Source: Geoglobus sp. (GTDB lineage: Archaea > Halobacteriota > Archaeoglobi > Archaeoglobales > Archaeoglobaceae). From it: 10,835 nt of DNA. The stretch is from the NCBI GenBank assembly GCA_027019885.1, contig JALUWC010000229.1, positions 1 to 10,835 of the forward strand. The letters are read 5' to 3'. Numbering within the stretch: position 1 is the stretch's first letter; each line of letters starts with the position of its first letter. The notes under the pieces were generated by a model that made no database searches, was not told the origin of the DNA, and saw only the letters and a list, made by a program, of their open reading frames with translations. The translations under genes were made by a program, and so were the position numbers. Positions 6,856 to 10,835 of the stretch are shown one piece after another.

Positions 6856-7264
6856 ATGCGTGCTTTGATATTCCGTAATAGTGCTTTATTGTCTCCTCAA
6901 TCTCGAATCCATTGCTGAAGTAGAAGTCAAGGGCTGAGCTGCTGACAGAAACATCCGCATATATCTTCTTGAATCCAAGTTTCACGGCTTCACTGGCAAT
7001 TTTTTCAATAAGGGCTCTCCCAACACCTTTCATTCTGTGCTCCTCCTTTACAATCAAACTGCCTATGTGAAAGCTCTCGTCATCCCAGTATGTGACGGCA
7101 AAACCTGCAATCTCCTTTTCAATCTCACAGACAATGACTTTCTTTTTGTATGAGGTTGTTGAGAGATCTGCAAAAACGCTGTAGCCAAAGTGCTCGTATT
7201 CCATTAGAATTATTTCCTCAACCTCATCATCTCTCATCTCTCGAACAAACAATTCTGAGAGCAC
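6833..7264 (-). CDS. GNAT-family N-acetyltransferase
   Basis: This 143-residue protein is a single GNAT domain. It begins with the typical strand/helix LFVREMRDDEVEEI (5-18). Motif A is IVKEEHRMKGVGRALIEKI, in which R77-x2-G80-V81-G82 is the acetyl-CoA pyrophosphate-binding loop. Motif B includes SALDFYFSNGFEIEE, the position of the usual 'A..lY...GF'. It transfers an acetyl group to an unknown amine; RimI-like protein acetylation is possible but not shown. The start is GTG (7264). It has no Shine-Dalgarno site, but a TATA box is centred 24.5 nt upstream, so a leaderless mRNA is likely. Its 3' end overlaps the convergent livM gene. An ATG at codon 10 would remove the first strand and is less likely. 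Confidence 0.85.
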   Translation of the reverse strand: MLSELFVREMRDDEVEEIILMEYEHFGYSVFADLSTTSYKKKVIVCEIEKEIAGFAVTYWDDESFHIGSLIVKEEHRMKGVGRALIEKIASEAVKLGFKKIYADVSVSSSALDFYFSNGFEIEETIKHYYGISKHAFRLSLSV

Positions 7265-7284
7265 ATCAAAGTGTGAATCGGGGT

Positions 7285-7292
7285 ATTTAAAT
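7285..7292 (-). promoter_or_regulatory. TATA box of the GNAT acetyltransferase gene
   Basis: ATTTAAAT is centred 24.5 nt upstream of the GTG at 7264. It lies in the short gap after the birA stop. It suggests that the acetyltransferase has its own leaderless transcript, although read-through from birA remains possible because no T-run separates the two genes. Confidence 0.5.
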
Positions 7293-7306
7293 AGTTTTTC
7301 GTGTTT

Positions 7307-8233
7307 TCAGTAGTTTGTGTAAAAACACTCCCCGGAAATGACCTTTACGATCTCTCCGTCTCTATCTATCATAAGCCCACCATCTCTGTCTATGTCAACT
7401 GCAATCCCCACATACTTCTGATTTCCGACAGCAACCTCAACCTGCTTTCCGATTGTGTCGCTTAGCTTTTTCCACTCTTCGAGTATCTCGTCCCATCTGT
7501 TTGGGAACATCCTCAAATAGCTGCCAAGATATCTGCACAGCTTATCAAAGAGGTCTGTAATTGTAACATCTGGATCAATCTCAGCGAGACTTGTGGCCTT
7601 TTCTCTCAAATTTTCAGGAATTTTGTTTCTGACATTTATTCCTATCCCCATCACAATCTTTGCTGAGAGCTCCTCACCAACAAACTCGCTCAGAATCCCG
7701 CAAACTTTTTTGCCATTTATCAGCACATCATTGGGCCACTTTATCCTTGCGGAGTAATTTTCAAGTGTCTTGCAGGCTGCAAGACCTCCAGTTAATGTTA
7801 TTTTTGGGATATCCGCTATCGGAATGTTCAGATTGAGTGAGATGGAGAAGTAGATCCCACCCCTACCACTTTCCCACCTTCTCCCAACCCGTCCTTTCCC
7901 TTTTGTTTGTTCTTCTGCAAAAACAGCACATCTCTCGTTCTCCTTCGCAAACCTGTTGGTGGAATCTATCTCATGAAAGTAGTAGAACTCATCAATTCCC
8001 GGAATATTTCTCACAGAAAGTGCCATATCAAATGGAGATGGATCCGGCTTTCCTGCAATTCTGTATCCCTTTCTGCCTCTTTCCACAATGTATCCAAGAT
8101 CTTCAAGCTTTTTTGAGAACTTCCATACTGAAATCCTGCTTATCCCGTATTTTTCGGTTATATCCTCAATTCTTGCACCTCTGATAAAATCCTCGTAGAT
8201 TTCAAGCCTTCTGTCTTTCAGGCCTATTTTCAT
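7307..8233 (-). CDS. birA: Biotin--[acetyl-CoA-carboxylase] ligase with N-terminal HTH (BirA type)
   Basis: This is a 308-residue bifunctional BirA. Residues about 1-60 form a winged helix (IEDITEKYGISRISVWKFSK, ending in GRKGYRI). The ligase domain has DSTN (90-93), the biotinyl-AMP loop GKGRVGR (112-118, canonical GRGRxGR), KWPNDV (165-170), K176 in the KKVCGIL segment, and GIGINV. The C-terminal SH3-like domain (about 260-308) includes GIAVDIDRDGGLMI. It activates biotin with ATP and attaches it to a carrier-protein lysine. With the HTH it may also act as a biotin-responsive repressor. I chose the ATG at 8233 because a TATA box is centred 27.5 nt upstream; a TTG at 8251 would fall too close to that box. 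It is divergent from the HD-led operon and may control it. Confidence 0.92.
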   Translation of the reverse strand: MKIGLKDRRLEIYEDFIRGARIEDITEKYGISRISVWKFSKKLEDLGYIVERGRKGYRIAGKPDPSPFDMALSVRNIPGIDEFYYFHEIDSTNRFAKENERCAVFAEEQTKGKGRVGRRWESGRGGIYFSISLNLNIPIADIPKITLTGGLAACKTLENYSARIKWPNDVLINGKKVCGILSEFVGEELSAKIVMGIGINVRNKIPENLREKATSLAEIDPDVTITDLFDKLCRYLGSYLRMFPNRWDEILEEWKKLSDTIGKQVEVAVGNQKYVGIAVDIDRDGGLMIDRDGEIVKVISGECFYTNY

Positions 8234-8256
8234 CCCATGCCACTTACTCAAAGTTT

Positions 8257-8264
8257 TTATTTAA
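8257..8264. promoter_or_regulatory. Shared TATA box between birA and the HD-protein operon
   Basis: TTATTTAA (TTAAATAA on the minus strand) is nearly symmetric. Its centre is 27.5 nt from the birA ATG (8233) and 24.5 nt from the HD-protein ATG (8285). It is the only TATA-like element between them. Its placement argues for those two starts rather than the further-extended alternatives (TTG 8251 for birA, ATG 8237 for the HD gene), which would overlap or crowd the box. Confidence 0.55.
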
Positions 8265-8284
8265 GAATTTGGGGAAAGAAGTTT

Positions 8285-8809
8285 ATGGAACTTGAGAACT
8301 TCCTGTTTGAAATTGCTTCCTTAAAAAACGTTCCGAGATCCGGCTGGTTCAAGGTTGGAATCGAAAATCCTGAGAGCGTTGCGGAGCACTCCTTTCTCTC
8401 TGCAATTATTGCCCTCTTTCTCGGACTCAGAGAGCTGAGAAATACAGATGAAGCCTGCAAATGCAGCGTTTCGGCTTTACTCCATGACATCCCTGAATCG
8501 AGAACACTTGACCTACATCATCTGGCAAGAAAATATGTTCATGTTGATGAAGAAAAAGTCTTGGAGGAGCAGCTTGATTTTGATGATGGAAAAGATCTGA
8601 AAGATCTGATTTCGAAATACTCTGACATCGTTGGTGATGCTGATAGAATCGAGCTTTTCATCCAGAGCAGAGTTTACGGCTTGAAAATTGAAGATGCAAA
8701 GATTTATGGAGACAACGTGGAAATGAAAACAGAGGCTGGGAAAGAACTGCTTGAGAAATTGAAGAACACAGACCCAAGGTGGTGGATGGAGTTTGAGGTT
8801 CATCGCTGA
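8285..8809 (+). CDS. HD-domain phosphohydrolase, YfbR/HDDC2-like 5'-deoxynucleotidase
   Basis: The 174-residue protein has the full HD metal-binding set: H35 (in ESVAEHSF), H67-D68 (LLHDIPE) and D120 (DADRIE). It also has E71 and D76, spaced like the catalytic Glu and Asp of E. coli YfbR. R18 and W21 (RSGWFKVGI) match the substrate-recognising Arg/Trp region of that family. It probably removes the 5'-phosphate from (deoxy)nucleoside monophosphates; substrate range is inferred. The start at 8285 gives the usual N-terminus and sits 24.5 nt from a TATA box. An upstream ATG at 8237 would add 16 residues encoded by the promoter region. It is the first gene of a four-gene overlapping cluster; its end overlaps the Mut7-C gene by 17 nt. 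Confidence 0.87.
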   Translation: MELENFLFEIASLKNVPRSGWFKVGIENPESVAEHSFLSAIIALFLGLRELRNTDEACKCSVSALLHDIPESRTLDLHHLARKYVHVDEEKVLEEQLDFDDGKDLKDLISKYSDIVGDADRIELFIQSRVYGLKIEDAKIYGDNVEMKTEAGKELLEKLKNTDPRWWMEFEVHR

Positions 8810-9260
8810 TAGAATGCTTGGAAAGCTTGCCACATGGCTCAGGATTTTTGGATATGACACACTGTACGTTGGAGATTTCGAAACAGAGGATGAAGATCTT
8901 TTTTTGCTTGAAAATTTCAGAGACAGAACTCTTCTGACAAGGGATAAGGAGCTTTATGACAGGGCGGTTAGAAGAAAAAGGAAAGCAGTTCTCATAAAGA
9001 ATGACAGCGTAATCGATCAGATCTCTGAGATGAGAGACCTTGGGATAGACACTGATATTAAAATGGATAGATGTAGCGTTTGTAATTCAATTCTGAGAAA
9101 GCCAGCAGATGAGGAGGCAAAAGAGGTTATGGAGAAAGAGGGGATTGAAGAGAACCTAAAGGAGAGGTATGAGCTTTGGTACTGTGAGAAATGCAAAAAG
9201 CTGTACTGGCTTGGCAGTCATTACAGAAATATGGTCAGGTTTCTGGAGAATCTGAAATGA
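8793..9260 (+). CDS. Mut7-C (DUF82) RNase-domain protein with zinc ribbon
   Basis: The 155-residue protein is a stand-alone Mut7-C domain. Residues 3-28 (FIADRMLGKLATWLRIFGYD and onward) are the family's conserved start. The PIN-like acidic positions include D6, D28 and D51 in LLTRDKELYDRA. The C-terminal zinc ribbon has C94-x2-C97 and C131-x2-C134, followed by the family-typical WLGSHYRNM. The family is predicted to be an RNase with a PIN-like fold; its RNA target is not known. The start is TTG at 8793, chosen because the conserved domain begins at once and no ATG lies upstream in frame. Purine-rich GGTGGATGGAG just before it may serve as a ribosome site. It overlaps the HD gene by 17 nt and DUF531 by 4 nt, implying coupled translation. 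Confidence 0.87.
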   Translation: MRFIADRMLGKLATWLRIFGYDTLYVGDFETEDEDLFLLENFRDRTLLTRDKELYDRAVRRKRKAVLIKNDSVIDQISEMRDLGIDTDIKMDRCSVCNSILRKPADEEAKEVMEKEGIEENLKERYELWYCEKCKKLYWLGSHYRNMVRFLENLK

Positions 9261-9769
9261 TGGTTATATGCCTTGTGAACACCTATGACAAGCTGAAGCT
9301 TCACGAAATCCATCTCAGAACAATAGCGAGAGCAGCACCACTCTGCTATGCCTACGACTTCCATCTTGCCCTTTACGAGTTTGATTTCTGGAAAACAAAA
9401 GATGAGCTTGTCAGTGATGTTGTTGATTATACAACAATCGGGAAAGGAGGGATGTATCTAAAAGAGCTTGCAAACGCTGGAAAGCTTCACCTAATAAATT
9501 CGATTCCCTCTCATTTTGGAGAGGTGATAGCGACAACATCAAAACCTGAAAAAAACATGCTTTCAATTGATGAGCTCAAAAGTTTGAGGTCTGCATGCTT
9601 TCTTATCGGACTTGGAAGGAAGGGGCTTCCAAAAGATTTAATAAAGCGAGCCAGATATGCTTTGGATATAACATTCAGGAACGTGAGCCTTGAAACATGC
9701 AGTGCCATTGGAGCAGTTGCAGCCTTGGTGTGGGTGGTGAGATATGGAGGACATCAGAGTCTGCCCTGA
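9257..9769 (+). CDS. DUF531 family protein, possible SPOUT-type RNA methyltransferase
   Basis: This 170-residue protein matches, from memory, the archaeal DUF531 family, whose function is not established. The N-terminus VICLVNTYDKLKLHEIHLRT reads as a beta-strand and helix, followed by APLCYAYDFHLALYEFD. The C-terminal third looks like the trefoil-knot region of SPOUT methyltransferases: a strand FLIGLGRKGLPKDLI (115-129), resembling the 'G.E..GLp' S-adenosylmethionine loop, then a strand ending in DITF and SLETCSAIGAVAAL (144-157), resembling 'SLNv..A'. An RNA methyltransferase role is therefore plausible but inferred. The start is ATG at 9257, overlapping the Mut7-C stop as ATGA; an adjacent ATG at 9260 is equally possible. 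It overlaps kptA by 26 nt. Confidence 0.8.
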   Translation: MMVICLVNTYDKLKLHEIHLRTIARAAPLCYAYDFHLALYEFDFWKTKDELVSDVVDYTTIGKGGMYLKELANAGKLHLINSIPSHFGEVIATTSKPEKNMLSIDELKSLRSACFLIGLGRKGLPKDLIKRARYALDITFRNVSLETCSAIGAVAALVWVVRYGGHQSLP

Positions 9770-10379
9770 GCATGGATTTTACAGGGGAGTTGAATGCGAC
9801 ATTTGCGGATTTGAGGGAGAGGTTGTGATAAACAGAGAGAGAGTTGAGAGACTTGGAAAATTTATTTCGGGAGTTTTGAGACACTTTCCTGAGAAATTCG
9901 GGCTTGATATGGATGAGAATGGATGGGTTGACTTTGAGAAGCTTCTGAGAATTGTGTCAAGAAGATATAGGTGGGCTAACAGGTGGGCAGTAAAAGCGTT
10001 GATTTACAGTGACAGGAAGGGAAGGTATGAGCTAAAGGATGACAGAATAAGAGCGAGATACGGGCATAGCGTTGATGTAAAGCTTGATGACATGCCTGAA
10101 GCTGAGGAGGGTACGCTTTACTATGGTACAAGTGAGGAGGAATCAATCAGATTGCTTGAGCTTGGAATAAAGCCGGTCAATCAGACTTACGTCCATCTAT
10201 CAACCACCCTTGAAAAGAGTGAGGAGGTTGCAAGATTGAGAACAGATGAGCCAATAATTCTTGAGGTTGATGCGAAACAGGCAAGAGAGAACGGTGTGAG
10301 ATTCATAAAGGTAAATGAGCACATAGTGCTTGCAAAGGAGATTCCCCCACCCTTTATCAGAAGGGAGATAAGGCTATGA
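9744..10379 (+). CDS. kptA: RNA 2'-phosphotransferase KptA/Tpt1 with N-terminal zinc ribbon
   Basis: The 211-residue protein is KptA by its ordered motifs: LGKFISGVLRHFPEKFGL with R46-H47, DENGWVDFEKLL (57-68), the segment up to YELKDDRIRARYGHSV with R103 and H108, LYYGTSEEESI (126-135), and YVHLSTT (149-155). KptA moves an RNA 2'-phosphate to NAD+, yielding ADP-ribose 1'',2''-cyclic phosphate. Residues 1-27 add a probable zinc site, C7-x2-H10 and C18-x2-C21. Two positions differ from the usual pattern: the His of 'YHGT' is Tyr127, and the Arg expected just before 'xYVHLS' is Gln147. Activity may thus be altered. The start at 9744 has GGTGGTGA just upstream. It is the last gene of the cluster, and its stop directly abuts the convergent gene's stop. 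Confidence 0.9.
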   Translation: MEDIRVCPEHGFYRGVECDICGFEGEVVINRERVERLGKFISGVLRHFPEKFGLDMDENGWVDFEKLLRIVSRRYRWANRWAVKALIYSDRKGRYELKDDRIRARYGHSVDVKLDDMPEAEEGTLYYGTSEEESIRLLELGIKPVNQTYVHLSTTLEKSEEVARLRTDEPIILEVDAKQARENGVRFIKVNEHIVLAKEIPPPFIRREIRL

Positions 10380-10733
10380 TCACTCTGGGGAGAAGGACGT
10401 TACATTCAGGAGATAATAGCTTCCGTTTTCGTAGGTCACATTGATATTTACAGGATGAGCGAACGTTATGTTCCCCAGGACAATTATCTTGGCATCACTG
10501 TAGCCAGCCTCAACAATGCTGTAATTTCCGCTTACGAATTCAGAAGTTATTGTTTTTGTATAGTCCCCTCCACCTATGAAAAACGTGTAAAGCATCTCAA
10601 ACGGGCCGAATGAATAATGGACAATCATTTCGTCTGTTGTTGCGTTGTAATGCAGACTATCCACATCCCATGCCATTGCAGATGAGCTGATGAACAGCAG
10701 GATGAATGTTATGATTAAGGTTCTGAGGAGCAT
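10380..10733 (-). CDS. Small secreted protein of unknown function, rich in N-glycosylation sequons
   Basis: I do not recognise this 117-residue protein. It has a clear signal peptide: R4, hydrophobic core 6-15, likely cleavage after SAMA at residue 21. The mature part of about 96 residues is probably beta-rich, contains no cysteine and shows no second membrane span. It carries six N-x-S/T sequons (N30, N70, N88, N98, N103, N110), so heavy AglB-type glycosylation outside the cell is possible. The ATG at 10733 has no Shine-Dalgarno site, but a TATA box is centred 27.5 nt upstream, consistent with a leaderless mRNA. Its stop codon abuts the kptA stop (the two share the site TGATCA at 10377-10382). 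The frame is likely real on these grounds. Confidence 0.65.
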   Translation of the reverse strand: MLLRTLIITFILLFISSSAMAWDVDSLHYNATTDEMIVHYSFGPFEMLYTFFIGGGDYTKTITSEFVSGNYSIVEAGYSDAKIIVLGNITFAHPVNINVTYENGSYYLLNVTSFSPE

Positions 10734-10756
10734 TGCCTGAACTAAATCATTCAGGA

Positions 10757-10764
10757 ATTTAAAT
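10757..10764. promoter_or_regulatory. Symmetric TATA box shared by the secreted-protein gene and the edge gene
   Basis: ATTTAAAT is its own reverse complement. Its centre is 27.5 nt from the ATG at 10733 (minus strand) and 25.5 nt from an ATG at 10786 (plus strand). The geometry repeats that of the livK/livH and birA/HD gaps. Confidence 0.5.
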
Positions 10765-10785
10765 CTTACTCAAAAAAAAGGTAAA

Positions 10786-10835
10786 ATGTCTTTACTCAGG
10801 AGGTTTGAGAAAGGAAATTGGCAATTCAATCTTCA
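10786..10835 (+). CDS. Start of a plus-strand gene running off the right edge
   Basis: From the ATG at 10786 the frame stays open for the 16 codons left in the window, beginning MSLLRRFEKGNWQF. It is too short to identify. The case for a real gene is the TATA box centred 25.5 nt upstream, in the same arrangement as two other divergent pairs here. AGGT just before the ATG is a weak Shine-Dalgarno match. Confidence 0.35.
   Translation, partial: MSLLRRFEKGNWQFNL

Noticed and set aside
8257..8490. Minus-strand frame opposite the HD gene, and others of this type opposite birA and the Mut7-C region
   Set aside because: They lie antisense to genes with conserved motifs and show no domain or promoter of their own.
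6833..8809. GNAT, BirA and HD proteins as a toxin-antitoxin or defence module
   Set aside because: The GNAT has no adjacent antitoxin-like gene, BirA carries a complete biotin ligase motif set, and the HD protein has housekeeping nucleotidase motifs.
10797..10803. AGGAGGT as a Shine-Dalgarno site for a later start near the right edge
   Set aside because: No start codon lies at good spacing; the bases are explained as the Arg-Arg codons of the partial frame from 10786.

Overview
The window is chromosomal DNA of a euryarchaeon, most likely a member of the Archaeoglobales. The evidence is the archaeal gene content: an archaea-type HTH regulator with an N-terminal nuclease-like domain, an archaeal KptA, a Mut7-C RNase, a DUF531 protein, and a solute-binding protein with a PGF-CTERM tail. 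TATA boxes about 25 nt upstream of start codons and short overlapping genes fit this too. The genus cannot be settled from the sequence alone. I see no tRNA or rRNA gene, insertion sequence, CRISPR array or replication origin.

Layout. Positions 1-856 hold no intact gene. They contain the decayed remnant of an HdrD-like Fe-S oxidoreductase (about 98-744) that is not obvious in any single frame. Next, on the minus strand, is an archaeal XRE-type regulator (857-1804) with its own promoter and a candidate operator. Positions 2004-6855 hold a complete branched-chain amino acid type (Liv/HAAT) ABC importer split into two divergent units: livK-livG-livF leftward and livH-livM rightward, fired from one 50-nt intergenic region. 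A GNAT acetyltransferase and a BirA-type biotin ligase follow on the minus strand.

Positions 8285-10379 form a tight plus-strand cluster with every junction overlapping: an HD nucleotidase, a Mut7-C RNase, a DUF531 protein whose C-terminus reads like a SPOUT methyltransferase knot, and a KptA-like RNA 2'-phosphotransferase with a zinc-ribbon extension. Together they look like an RNA-processing/nucleotide-salvage operon. This is the most interesting part of the window. A small secreted protein with many N-glycosylation sequons (minus strand) and the first codons of a further plus-strand gene close the window.

A recurring regulatory design stands out. Three divergent gene pairs (livK/livH, birA/HD, secreted protein/edge gene) have start codons only 50-52 nt apart. 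Each has a single symmetric or near-symmetric TATA box midway, about 25-28 nt from both starts, so both transcripts would be leaderless or nearly so. Internal operon genes instead rely on Shine-Dalgarno sites or translational overlap.
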